Part shown: piece after piece, positions 51,798-61,400 of the stretch
How positions within the stretch are numbered: the first letter of the stretch is position 1
How the letters are laid out: each line of letters starts with the position of its first letter
From: [Clostridium] symbiosum
Lineage (GTDB): Bacteria; Bacillota; Clostridia; Lachnospirales; Lachnospiraceae
Assembly (NCBI GenBank): GCA_036419695.1
Contig: CP143946.1
Coordinates: 2,474,001-2,538,000, forward strand
Reading direction: 5' to 3'
Length of the DNA: 64,000 nucleotides
Notes under the pieces: generated by a model
Told to the model about the DNA's origin: nothing
What the model saw: only the letters and a program-made list of their open reading frames with translations
Databases searched by the model: none
Made by a program: the position numbers and the translations under genes

Positions 51798-51826
51798 TTG
51801 AATATCAGGCTCTTTTTGTGTATAAT
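51798..51826 (+). promoter_or_regulatory. Promoter for the sirC-hemC-cobA/hemD operon
   Basis: TTGAAT, 17-bp spacer, TATAAT. It gives a leader of ~130 bases before sirC in which no riboswitch was recognised. Confidence 0.7.
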
Positions 51827-51965
51827 AGGAAAAGCTGAAAATACAGTACAATCCCGCAGCACGAGATGGCTTGACGGGGAGTACAGGATGCCGCCGTTCA
51901 CAGCAGGGATGTTTTGTCTGGGAACGGGCAGGGAAAAAGAAGGTTCAGAGGAAAGGATGGGAAGA

Positions 51966-52487
51966 ATGTCGTATTTTCCTTTGTTTTTTGATATGGAGGG
52001 CCGCAGAGTGCTGGTGATTGGTGCCGGTAAGGTGGCGGTGAGGCGCATCAGGGTTCTGCTGGAGGCAGGGGCGTCCGTGACAGTGGTTGCCAGGGAGCTT
52101 TCCGAAGAAGCGGAAGCGCTTATTACAATGTTTCACGGAGCGCATGACATTACACTCTATAAGATGGATTACAGAGAGTTCAGGAAATGCGGGAAGCAGA
52201 GGCGGAAAGAGCCGGGACAGGATGACGGCGCCTATTTCCTTGTTCTCGCGGCCACGGGCGATGAGGAGGCGGACCGACTGGCGGCGGAGGACGGCAGGAA
52301 AGCCGGCGCCTTTGTGAACGTGGCGGGGAAAAAAGAAGAGTCGGATTTCTATTTTCCCGGCATTGCAAGACAGGGAGACGTGGTTGCGGGCATCACTGCG
52401 GGAGGCAGGGATCACCGTATGGCGAAGTATATGACACAGGCCGTGCAGGAGTGTCTGAAAGAAGAATTGACAGGGAGAGGGAATTGA
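51966..52487 (+). CDS. sirC: Precorrin-2 dehydrogenase (siroheme synthase N-terminal type)
   Basis: 173 residues of the Met8/SirC type, oxidising precorrin-2 to sirohydrochlorin with NAD. N-terminal MSYFPLFFDMEGRRVLVIGA, then GKVAVRRIRVLLEAGASVTVV; a middle LAATGDEEADRLAAEDGRKA; and FYFPGIARQGDVVAGITAGGRDHRMAKYM (in part). It is shorter than CysG and lacks the methylase domain, which is in cobA/hemD. ATG 51966 matches the family start; ATG 51957 is also possible. It overlaps hemC by one base (TGATG). Confidence 0.9.
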   Translation: MSYFPLFFDMEGRRVLVIGAGKVAVRRIRVLLEAGASVTVVARELSEEAEALITMFHGAHDITLYKMDYREFRKCGKQRRKEPGQDDGAYFLVLAATGDEEADRLAAEDGRKAGAFVNVAGKKEESDFYFPGIARQGDVVAGITAGGRDHRMAKYMTQAVQECLKEELTGRGN

Positions 52488-53392
52488 TGAAGAACAGGAT
52501 AATCCGCATTGGCAGCAGGGAGAGCATTCTGGCTGTGATTCAGTCGGAACTGGTGATAAAAGAGATAAAAAGGGTCTGTCCGGACGTGGAGACGGAGCTT
52601 GTAACGATGAAGACAACGGGAGATATGATCCTGGACCGTTCCCTGGAACAGATCGGCGGTAAAGGCCTGTTTGTAAAGGAGCTGGATCGGGCGCTGCTGG
52701 AGGGAAGGTGTGATCTGACGGTCCACAGCCTGAAGGATATGCCGATGGAGGTGCCGGAGGAGCTGCCAATCCTGGCCTACTCGGAGCGGGAAGATAAAAG
52801 AGATGTCCTGGTACTCCGGAAGGGGCTTGAAGCGCTCCCGGCGAGCCCTGTAATTGGAACCTTCAGCAGGAGAAGGCGGATGCAGGCGGAGAAACTCTAT
52901 CCAGAGGCGGTATTTAAGGGGATCCGCGGAAACCTGGTTACAAGGCTCAGAAAGCTGGACGACGGGGAGTATGATGCCCTGATTCTGGCAGCGGCGGGGC
53001 TTCTCCGCATGGGATATGGGGAACGCATCAGCCGGTACTTTTCTGTGGATGAGATTCTCCCTTCGGCAGGCCAGGGAATTATGGCGGTCCAGGGCAGAAA
53101 AGACGATGAGACAGTTTTATTTACAGGCCTGGTGAATTCATCAGAGTCGCAGGCAATGGCCATGGCTGAACGGGCTTTCGTAAGAATCCTGGACGGCGGC
53201 TGCAGCTCCCCGTCTGCGGCCTGCGCCGAAGTGAAGGACGGCAGGATTCTTCTCAAAGGACTCTATTATGATGAAATAACGGACCGCTATATAACGGGAA
53301 CCGCGAAGGACACTCTGGGAAAGGAAGAAGAGCTGGGCGTAAAACTGGCTTTGTCCCTCAAAAATGCCTTTGCAGAGGGGAAATATGAATAA
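52487..53392 (+). CDS. hemC: Hydroxymethylbilane synthase (porphobilinogen deaminase)
   Basis: 301 residues; polymerises four porphobilinogens to hydroxymethylbilane. Seen are RIGSRESILAVIQSELV, ALLEGRCDLTVHSLKDMP, IGTFSRRRRMQAEKLYP and GIRGNLVTRLRKLDDGEYDA. The cofactor-binding Cys lies in LDGGCSSPSAA (~residue 238), where the more usual text is GGCxxPIG. It is coupled to sirC by the TGATG overlap. Confidence 0.95.
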   Translation: MKNRIIRIGSRESILAVIQSELVIKEIKRVCPDVETELVTMKTTGDMILDRSLEQIGGKGLFVKELDRALLEGRCDLTVHSLKDMPMEVPEELPILAYSEREDKRDVLVLRKGLEALPASPVIGTFSRRRRMQAEKLYPEAVFKGIRGNLVTRLRKLDDGEYDALILAAAGLLRMGYGERISRYFSVDEILPSAGQGIMAVQGRKDDETVLFTGLVNSSESQAMAMAERAFVRILDGGCSSPSAACAEVKDGRILLKGLYYDEITDRYITGTAKDTLGKEEELGVKLALSLKNAFAEGKYE

Positions 53393-53443
53393 AAAGCCGT
53401 AAAATAAACCGTAAACTAGAAGGGGACAGGGACAAAGACGAAG

Positions 53444-54982
53444 ATGAAAAAAAGATTATATGACAGTAAAGTATATCTGGTAGGAGCGGGACCCGGCGAT
53501 GCCGGGCTTCTGACCGTGAAGGGCAGGGAACTCCTTAAGGAGGCCGATACGGTTATTTATGACGCCCTTGCCGGAGACGGAATCCTGGGATGGATACCGG
53601 AAGAGGCGGAACAGATTTATGTGGGAAAAAGGAGCGGATGCCACTCCAGCACCCAGGAGGAAATCAATAAAATTCTGGTGGAGGAAGGGAAAAAGGGCCG
53701 TCTGGTAGTCCGTTTGAAGGGCGGCGATCCCTTTGTATTCGGCCGCGGCGGAGAGGAGGTGAAGGCGCTTCTTGAAAATCATATTCCCTTTGAAGTGGTG
53801 CCTGGAATCACCTCCGCGGTGGCGGTACCCGCTTACTGCGGAATACCGGTGACACACAGGGGAAAGGCTTCCTCTTTTCACGTCATCACGGGACATTCTG
53901 AGGCGGGAAAGGAAGGTTCTGTCGATTATGAGGCTCTTGTAAAAACCGGAGGCACCCTGATTTTTCTGATGGGGGTGGGGGCGGCGGAAGAAATCTGCGG
54001 CGGGTTAATCCGCGCCGGTATTTCGGAAGAAACTCCCGCCGCCTTTCTCCAGGAAGGAACAACGGCAGGACAAAGGAAGGTGATTTCTACCGTTTCCAGA
54101 CTGGCGGAGGATGGCAGGGCCGCCGGAATTAAACCGCCTGCCATCATGGTGATAGGAGAAGTATGCTCCCTTGGCGGCACATGTTCCTGGGCTGAAAACA
54201 GGGCTCTTTCGGGCAGAAAAATCCTTGTTACAAGGCCGGAGAGAAGGGCGTCCGGCATGACCGGAAGACTGCGGGCCGCCGGGGCCGAGGTGGTGGAACT
54301 TCCGTCCGTAAAGACAGAGCTGCCGGAAGACTTAAGCAGTATTTACCGGGCGCTTGATAAGATTGACAAATACGGATGGCTCGTCTTTACAAGCCCGAGC
54401 GGCGTAGAGTTGTTCTTTGAAGTAATGGCGGGACGTAAGATGGATATCCGTTCCCTTGCCGGAATTAAAATCGCGGTAATCGGGAGGGCTACGGGAGCAG
54501 TCTTAGAGGAACGCGGCCTGTATCCGGCCTATATGCCAAAGCGCTATTATGCAAAAGAGCTTGGAGAAGGGCTGGTTACGAGGGCTGCCGGTGAACGCAT
54601 CCTGATTCTGCGTGCCGAACAGGGTTCCCCGGAGCTGACACGGCCGCTCAGGGAGGCAGGTGTTTCCTATGACGACACCGTTCTTTACAGAACCGTCATC
54701 CCGGGAGAAAATGCCCAGGCAAAACGGGTGAGACAAAAACTCGCCGTTCATGACTTTGACTATGTTACCTTTACAAGCGGCTCCACCGTCAGGGGATTTA
54801 TGGAGAATCTGAAGCCGGAACATGAATGGCTTTCGGGATTTAGGGCGGTGTGCATCGGGGAAGAGACTAAGAAGGCGGCCGCCGCCTGCGGGATGGACTG
54901 CATCACGGCGGAAATACCGACAATGGACAGCATGGCGGAACGCATGGAAGAAGACGCCGGAAAAAGCACCGGAAGAAGTTAG
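53444..54982 (+). CDS. cobA-hemD: CobA-HemD fusion: uroporphyrinogen-III C-methyltransferase and synthase
   Basis: 512 residues. Residues ~1-245 are the SAM-dependent methylase (VYLVGAGPGDAGLLTVKG, LKGGDPFVFGRGGEE, VVPGITSAVAVPAYCGIPVTHR); from ~262 a HemD domain follows (ILVTRPERRASGMTGRLRAAGAEV, then FTSPSGVELFFE and FTSGSTVRGFMENL). It closes the tetrapyrrole ring and methylates it to precorrin-2. This fusion is common in Clostridia. With hemC and sirC it supplies the input of the cbi genes. Confidence 0.95.
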   Translation: MKKRLYDSKVYLVGAGPGDAGLLTVKGRELLKEADTVIYDALAGDGILGWIPEEAEQIYVGKRSGCHSSTQEEINKILVEEGKKGRLVVRLKGGDPFVFGRGGEEVKALLENHIPFEVVPGITSAVAVPAYCGIPVTHRGKASSFHVITGHSEAGKEGSVDYEALVKTGGTLIFLMGVGAAEEICGGLIRAGISEETPAAFLQEGTTAGQRKVISTVSRLAEDGRAAGIKPPAIMVIGEVCSLGGTCSWAENRALSGRKILVTRPERRASGMTGRLRAAGAEVVELPSVKTELPEDLSSIYRALDKIDKYGWLVFTSPSGVELFFEVMAGRKMDIRSLAGIKIAVIGRATGAVLEERGLYPAYMPKRYYAKELGEGLVTRAAGERILILRAEQGSPELTRPLREAGVSYDDTVLYRTVIPGENAQAKRVRQKLAVHDFDYVTFTSGSTVRGFMENLKPEHEWLSGFRAVCIGEETKKAAAACGMDCITAEIPTMDSMAERMEEDAGKSTGRS

Positions 54983-54983
54983 T

Positions 54984-55043
54984 CTCTGCGCGGCATGTGC
55001 ATCCCCGCGGAGCGTCTTTAATTCATGGGAAGTAATTTCCTAT
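54984..55043 (-). repeat. Palindromic intergenic repeat B, diverged copy 4 (inverse)
   Basis: On the minus strand it reads a palindrome (CATAGGAAATTACTTCCCATGAA) cut in two here as CATAGGAAAT and TTCCCATGAA. After it come GACGCTCCGCGGGGATGCACATGCC-like hairpin strings that follow the layout of copies 1 and 2. Much diverged. Confidence 0.5.
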
Positions 55044-55326
55044 GACATAAGAAAGAGTCTGCTAAAGCAGGCTTTAGCTTGTCGACAAACTATATTTTTT
55101 ATATATCAGGAGTTTGAGGGTGTAACCCTCATTTCAAATCACGTAGGTGGAATTCAGTTCCGCCGTAGTGCTGAACTGCCGATTTCTAGGGGCGTTAGCC
55201 CTTGCGCGAGGAAATCGGCAGTTCTTCCTTCGGTGACTAGAATTTATGGCGTTATGCCATGAATTCTACAGAGTGGCGACTTTGTCGACACTCTAGAGTC
55301 TGCTAAAGCAGGCTTTTTCTTATGTC
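55044..55326. repeat. Inverted-repeat element C with a chain of hairpins
   Basis: 283 bp bounded by GACATAAGAAA and TTTCTTATGTC. Just inside each end lies the near-palindrome AGTCTGCTAAAGCAGGCTTT, and TTGTCGAC occurs at both ends. Between them are several hairpins: TGAGGG-TGTAA-CCCTCA, AACTGCCGATTTC/GAAATCGGCAGTT, TAGAATTTATGGC/GCCATGAATTCTA and GAGTG/CACTC. A ~50-bp part recurs at 39724-39773. The right end overlaps the 3' end of the PHP gene. No gene is seen in the 55000-55300 interval. Confidence 0.65.
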
Positions 55327-56145
55327 GTCCAGCAGCAGGGAGGATACGCGGAGACCGCCTCTTCCGAAGCCGATGGAAATGTCCGGTTTGTTGGAGCCGT
55401 GGAAATCCGAACCACCGGTGGGAAGGAGGCCGTACCGGAGGCACATTTCCTTAAGGCGCATGCTGTCGTTCTGGGTGTGTGAAGAATAGTAGACTTCAAT
55501 CCCCTTGAGGCCCATGTCCTTCAACGCCTCGACCATTTCGGCGGTTTTGGCCCAGCCGAGCTTATACTGGACCGGATGGGCCAGTGCGGGAAAACCGCCG
55601 GCTTCGAGAATCAGCCTGACCGCATCGGACGGGGCGATGGTCTTTTTCTGGGGACAGTATTTTTTGCCGTGTTCCAGATACCTGCGGAAGGCCTGATCCA
55701 TCGTGCTTACATATCCGGCCTGCATGAGGGCGCGGGCAAAGTGCGCCCTTGTTATGACGGCGCCGTCGTCTCCGCCGTTTAAATCCTCCTTCGTGATCAG
55801 GAAACCGTCCTCCCTGAATCTTGCGAGCATTTCCGCGTTCCGGTTGTCCCTGTCCTTCCTGAGCTGTGTCAGTGTCCCGGAAAGGGAGGGGGAGCGGTGG
55901 TTGATGTAAAGTCCGAGAATATGGATTTCTTTTCCATTGTAAATGCAGGACAGTTCCGTTCCGGGAATCACTTCCAATGAAGTTCCACGGGCCGCGGAAA
56001 GCGCTTCATCGATACCGTCCGTTGTATCATGATCGGTTAGGGCATAAGCGTCCAGTCCCTGTTCCAGGGCAAGGCGCGTCACTTCCGCGGGGGACAGGGT
56101 ACCGTCTGAGACGCCCGAATGTACATGAAGATCAATAAATCCCAT
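55303..56145 (-). CDS. PHP-domain phosphoesterase
   Basis: 280 residues, metal-dependent PHP fold. Ligands are seen in IDLHVHSGVSDGTLSP (HxH), ALTDHDTTDGI, GTELSC, and late in ALAHPVQYK and TGGSDFHGSNKP. It resembles the YciV/RNase AM group (3',5'-nucleotide bisphosphate phosphatase or 5'-3' exonuclease on short RNAs). The last codons (DIRKSLL and the stop TAG) are formed by the end of repeat C. It runs opposite to its neighbours, with GGAGG ahead of the start. Confidence 0.9.
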   Translation of the reverse strand: MGFIDLHVHSGVSDGTLSPAEVTRLALEQGLDAYALTDHDTTDGIDEALSAARGTSLEVIPGTELSCIYNGKEIHILGLYINHRSPSLSGTLTQLRKDRDNRNAEMLARFREDGFLITKEDLNGGDDGAVITRAHFARALMQAGYVSTMDQAFRRYLEHGKKYCPQKKTIAPSDAVRLILEAGGFPALAHPVQYKLGWAKTAEMVEALKDMGLKGIEVYYSSHTQNDSMRLKEMCLRYGLLPTGGSDFHGSNKPDISIGFGRGGLRVSSLLLDDIRKSLL

Positions 56146-56297
56146 AAAATGCCTCCTTTAGATGGTGAAAACCGCTTACCAGTATAACATCGTTTTGGTA
56201 AAACAGTACAGTTTCCGACACGAAAAGTCAAGAAATAAGTATTTATTTAACGGAAAAAGAAATTTAAGAAATAAGTTATTTTCTTTTCGGATATTTG

Positions 56298-56306
56298 TGC
56301 TATACT
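56298..56306 (+). promoter_or_regulatory. Extended -10 promoter for the VanW-type gene
   Basis: TGCTATACT (TGn plus TATACT) with a weak -35, about 40 bp ahead of the start. Confidence 0.5.
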
Positions 56307-56349
56307 GTAGCATGAACGAAACAAGATTAGTATAGACAGGTGAAAGATT

Positions 56350-58140
56350 ATGAGCGATTTTAACAACGGTTCTTCCAGAAGAAGGACATCCAATACGGGC
56401 TCTTCAAGGAGAGCGGGCGCCTCCGGCACCAGGAAGAATACACATACGGGCCCCAGAGTTTCCAATACATCGGCCGGGCACAGTTCCATGAGCGGCCATG
56501 GCAGCAACCATAATAATAACCATAACAGAAGACGGAAGAAGAACGATTACGATATCACACAGATTCTGATGTACGTGATCGGGGCGCTTATTATAATACT
56601 GATCCTGGCGCTTGTGGCCAGGGGATGCCAGAAGGCGAAGACGACGGGAGAGACCGTGGAGTCATCCTCCGGGATTGAGTCGTCCAGTGGAGAAGAGAAC
56701 CAGATTACGGTAGACGGAGTGGTAATCTCCGGAATGACCCAGGATGAAGCCAGGGATGCGATACTGAAGCAGTACAACTGGGGCATGAAAGTGAAGTACC
56801 AGGATAAAGAAGCCTCGGTCAGCAACATCCTGCTTGAAAAAGTGAATAACCTTCTGGAGGAAATCTATGCGGGGGACATGCAGACGGCCCATGCATACGA
56901 GATAGATGCGGAAAACCTGATGGAAGCGGCTAAGGCGGAAGCGGCCCTCATCGCCGGCAACTGGAACATGGTAGCCAAGAACGGCGGTATTTCAGGATAC
57001 GATAAGGATTCCGGCAAGTTTACCTTCTCAGAAGGCACAAACGGCCTTGTCATCGACCAGGAGAAGCTGGCGGAGGACATGGTTGCGGCGGTTCAGAAGA
57101 AGGAATACAGCGCCGTGATCGAGGCCAGTGTCAAAGAGGTTTCCCCGGAACTCTCCGCAGCACAGCTTAAGGAAAAATACAAGACGATTGCGACTTATAC
57201 GACAAAGACCACATCCAACAGCAACCGTAACGAGAATATCCGTCTGGCCTGCAATGCCCTGAACGGCACGATTGTCAATCCGGGACAGGAGTTCTCATTT
57301 AACGACACTACGGGCGCGCGTACGGAGGCCAAGGGCTATAAGCCGGCCACCGCGTACCTGAACGGAGAGATCGTACAGGAGCCGGGCGGCGGCGTATGCC
57401 AGGTATCCTCTACCTTATATAATGCAGTTATTTTCGCCGGACTGAAGAGCACGGAGCGCCATGCGCACAGCTACGAGCCATCCTACGTAACACCGGGTGA
57501 GGACGCCGCCGTAAGTTTTGGAGGACCCGACTTCAAGTTCGTTAATAACTCCAATTATCCAGTTGCAATTAAGACAAGCTTTGCCAACCAGGAGCTGACT
57601 ATTTCCATATATGGAGTCCAGATTGTCAAGGACGGACAGAAGATCCGCATGGCTTCCGAGAAGAAGGGAACCATCGATCCTCCGGCGCCGACCTATGAGG
57701 AAGATCAGACGCTTCAGCTGACGGAAGAGAAGCTGGTGAAAGAGGCAGTGCCGGGCAGCAGCTGGTCCACCTATCTGGTGACCTATGAGAATGGCAATGA
57801 GATCAACCGTGAGTTCTTCCACAACAGCAGTTACAGAGGAAAAGCGGCGATTATTAAGAGAAACACATCGGGCGTTGTCATCACTACGGAGGCGCCGACC
57901 TTACCGATGGAGGAGATACCGTCAGCCAGCGTGGGTGAGAGCGTTCCGGAACAGGGCGGAGCACAGGGACCGGCAGGTCCTGGTTCTGAGACGACGGAAG
58001 CGCCGACAGCCGTATCTCCGGGAGGACAGACACCGGGAGACAACGGCGGCGTAACACCGGGACAGGATCCGGGAGCCAATCCTTCCGAACAGCCGACAAA
58101 CCCGGTTGTGGATGTTCCGGCAGGCCCCGGGGGGAATTAA
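56350..58140 (+). CDS. VanW family membrane-anchored surface protein
   Basis: 596 residues. The N-terminal ~70 are Ser/Asn/Arg-rich and basic, followed by one membrane helix (~71-92), a Ser/Glu-rich link, a peptidoglycan-binding-like region (~110-290), the VanW domain (~295-430: NPGQEFSFNDTTGARTEAKG, then GGGVCQVSSTLYNAV and HAHSYEPSYVTPGEDAAVSF), a following beta domain and a Pro/Gly/Thr-rich tail. VanW proteins are cell-wall associated; despite the name, resistance is not implied. It is a single-gene unit. Confidence 0.88.
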   Translation: MSDFNNGSSRRRTSNTGSSRRAGASGTRKNTHTGPRVSNTSAGHSSMSGHGSNHNNNHNRRRKKNDYDITQILMYVIGALIIILILALVARGCQKAKTTGETVESSSGIESSSGEENQITVDGVVISGMTQDEARDAILKQYNWGMKVKYQDKEASVSNILLEKVNNLLEEIYAGDMQTAHAYEIDAENLMEAAKAEAALIAGNWNMVAKNGGISGYDKDSGKFTFSEGTNGLVIDQEKLAEDMVAAVQKKEYSAVIEASVKEVSPELSAAQLKEKYKTIATYTTKTTSNSNRNENIRLACNALNGTIVNPGQEFSFNDTTGARTEAKGYKPATAYLNGEIVQEPGGGVCQVSSTLYNAVIFAGLKSTERHAHSYEPSYVTPGEDAAVSFGGPDFKFVNNSNYPVAIKTSFANQELTISIYGVQIVKDGQKIRMASEKKGTIDPPAPTYEEDQTLQLTEEKLVKEAVPGSSWSTYLVTYENGNEINREFFHNSSYRGKAAIIKRNTSGVVITTEAPTLPMEEIPSASVGESVPEQGGAQGPAGPGSETTEAPTAVSPGGQTPGDNGGVTPGQDPGANPSEQPTNPVVDVPAGPGGN

Positions 58141-58217
58141 TTTCAGAACAGCCTGAACGGTATTTTCAGGAACGAAATCTTTTCGATTTGTCAGTTTCCT
58201 ATAAAAAAGCAGATAAA

Positions 58218-58261
58218 AAAAGGGGAAATCTTCGTAATTCGAGGTTTTCCCTTTCTTTTTT
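58218..58261 (+). terminator. Terminator after the VanW-type gene
   Basis: An imperfect stem (AAAGGGGAAATCTTCG with CGAGGTTTTCCCTTT), TAATT loop, then CTTTTTTT. The 315-bp gap 58141-58455 holds this and the next gene's promoter; nothing else was seen. Confidence 0.8.
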
Positions 58262-58348
58262 TAGGCAGATCTGCCGAATCAGGGAATTTTTTGAAAGATG
58301 GGGCCGTTTATTGTTTCGAAAATAATACGCAGGAACAATTCAAATTCG

Positions 58349-58377
58349 TTTGCATTTTAACAAAAAGTTGTTATAAT
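58349..58377 (+). promoter_or_regulatory. Promoter for the PFOR gene
   Basis: TTTGCA (-35) and TATAAT (-10) with a 17-bp spacer, ~70 bp before the ribosome site. It is followed by the strong site ACAGGAGGAAC. Confidence 0.6.
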
Positions 58378-58455
58378 GTTATCAAGTAAGTTTCCCAAAT
58401 AGGGATTAAACTTATACATTCACTTATCACTTAAATTACAGGAGGAACATTCATT

Positions 58456-61400
58456 ATGGCAAGAAAAATGAAAACTATGGATGGTAACCATGCAGCTGCA
58501 CATGCTTCATATGCATATACAGATGTAGCAGCCATCTATCCTATCACCCCGTCCTCACCTATGGCAGAGGCTACAGACGAGTGGGCAACCGATGGAAGAA
58601 CAAACATTTTCGGCCAGACAGTTCAGATTACAGAGATGCAGTCTGAGGCTGGTGCTGCCGGTGCTGTTCACGGTTCCCTTGCAGCCGGTGCTTTAACAAC
58701 TACCTACACTGCATCCCAGGGTCTGTTACTGATGATCCCGAACCTTTACAAAATTGCAGGCGAGCAGCTGCCGGGCGTTTTCAACGTATCTGCACGTGCA
58801 ATTGCAAGCCACGCATTATCTATCTTTGGCGACCATTCCGACGTTTACGCATGTCGTCAGACCGGTTGTGCCATGCTCTGTGAATCCAGCGTACAGGAAG
58901 TTATGGACTTAACACCGGTTGCACATCTTGCATCCATCAAGGGTAAAGTTCCATTTATCAACTTCTTTGACGGTTTCCGTACTTCCCACGAGATTCAGAA
59001 GGTTGAAACATGGGATTACGAGGATCTGAAAGAGATGGCCGATATGGACGCCATCGACGCGTTCCGTAAGAATGCTCTTAACCCGAACCATCCGTGCCAG
59101 AGAGGTTCCGCTCAGAACCCGGATATCTTCTTCCAGGTAAGAGAGGCATGCAATCCATATTACGATGCATTACCAGCTATCGTTCAGGATTATATGGACA
59201 AGGTTAATGCAAAGATTGGTACCGATTATAAACTGTTTAACTACTATGGCGCTCCAGACGCTGAGCATATTATCATCGCTATGGGTTCCGTCAATGATAC
59301 AATTGAAGAGACCATTGACTACCTGCTGGCACAGGGCAGAAAAGTTGGTGTTGTAAAAGTCCGTCTTTACAGACCATTCTGCGCAGACGCATTAGTTGAT
59401 GCCATTCCGGATTCCGTAAAACAGATTTCCGTATTAGACAGAACAAAAGAGCCGGGTTCCTTAGGCGAGCCGTTATACCTTGATGTTGTTGCAGCATTAA
59501 AGGGAACAAAATTCGACCAGACTCCAATCTTTACAGGACGTTACGGTTTAGGCTCCAAGGATACGACACCTGCACAGGTTGTTGCCGTATTTGACAACAC
59601 AGTTAAGAAACAGTTCACGGTAGGTATCGTGGATGACGTTACAAACCTGTCCCTGGAACTGGGCGCTCCGCTTGTAACGACTCCGGAAGGAACCGTTAAC
59701 TGTAAGTTCTGGGGTCTGGGAGCCGACGGTACGGTTGGAGCCAACAAGAACTCCATCAAAATTATCGGTGACAATACGGACATGTATGCACAGGCATACT
59801 TTGACTATGACTCTAAGAAATCGGGCGGTGTTACCATGTCTCACCTCCGTTTCGGACACAAACCGATTAAATCCACCTATTTAATCCGCAAAGCCAACTT
59901 TGTTGCCTGCCATAACCCTGCTTACATCCGTAAGTACAACATGGTTCAGGAGTGTGTTGACGGTGGAACATTCCTGTTAAACTGCCCATGGGATATGGAA
60001 GCTCTTGAGCAGCACTTACCGGGACAGGTTAAGAAGTTCATCGCAGATCACAATATTAAATTCTACACCATCGACGGTGTAAAACTCGGTATCGAGACCG
60101 GCATGGGCCCGACACGTATCAACACAATCCTTCAGTCCGCATTCTTTAAGCTGGCATCCATCATTCCGGAGGAGAGAGCCATCGAACTGATGAAGGCTGC
60201 TGCTCAGGCGACATACGGCCGCAAGGGCGAGGATGTAGTTAAGAAGAACTGGGCTGCTATCGATGCAGGCGCACAGAACGTTGTAGAGATTCAGGTTCCT
60301 GAAAGCTGGAAGAACGCAGCAGACGAAGGCCTTGAGATGACTCATGCAACAGAGGGCAGAGAAGACGTAGTGAAGTTCGTTAACACAGTTCAGGCTGCTG
60401 TTAATGCTCAGGAAGGTAACAACCTGCCTGTATCCGCATTCGTAGATTACGTAGACGGTACAACGCCGTCCGGTTCCTCCGCATATGAGAAACGCGGTAT
60501 CGCTGTCAATGTTCCTGTATGGAATCCTGACAACTGTATCCAGTGTAACTTCTGTTCCTATGTATGTCCGCACGCTGTAATCCGTCCTGTAGCTCTTACA
60601 GAGGAAGAGGCTTCCAAGGCACCGGAAGGAACAAAGACACTTGCTATGACAGGTATGCCACAGTACAAGTTTGCCATCACCGTATCCGCACTTGACTGTA
60701 CAGGCTGCGGTTCCTGTGCAAACGTATGCCCGGGCAAGAAGGGTGAGAAGGCTCTCGTTATGAATAGTCTTGAGAAGAGCCTCGCAGAGCAGAAGATCTT
60801 TGATTACGGCCAGTCACTGGAAGTAAAACAGGATGTAATTGAGAAATTCAAAGAGACTACGGTTAAAGGAAGCCAGTTCAAACAGCCGTTACTCGAGTTC
60901 TCAGGCGCATGTGCAGGCTGTGGTGAGACACCATACGCTAAATTAATCACACAGTTATTCGGTGACAGAATGTATATCTCCAATGCGACGGGCTGTTCCT
61001 CCATTTGGGGTAACTCTTCACCTTCCACACCGTATACGGTAAATAAAGAAGGCAAAGGACCGGCATGGGACAACTCCTTATTTGAGGATTGTGCTGAGTT
61101 TGGTTACGGTATGCTCTTAGCCCAGAATGCAATGCGTGACGGCTTAAAGAAGAAAGTAGAAGACATTTTTGCATCTGCAGAAGCTTCCGAAGAAGTTAAG
61201 GCAGCCTGCAAAAACTGGATCGACACATTCGGTTCAGGGGCATTAAACGGTACTGCTACAGACAAGTTAGTTGCCGCATTAGACGGAATTGACTGCCCTG
61301 TATGCAAGGACATTGTAAAGAACAAAGACTTCCTCGCTAAGAAATCCCAGTGGGTATTCGGTGGTGACGGATGGGCTTACGATATCGGTTTCGGCGGCGT

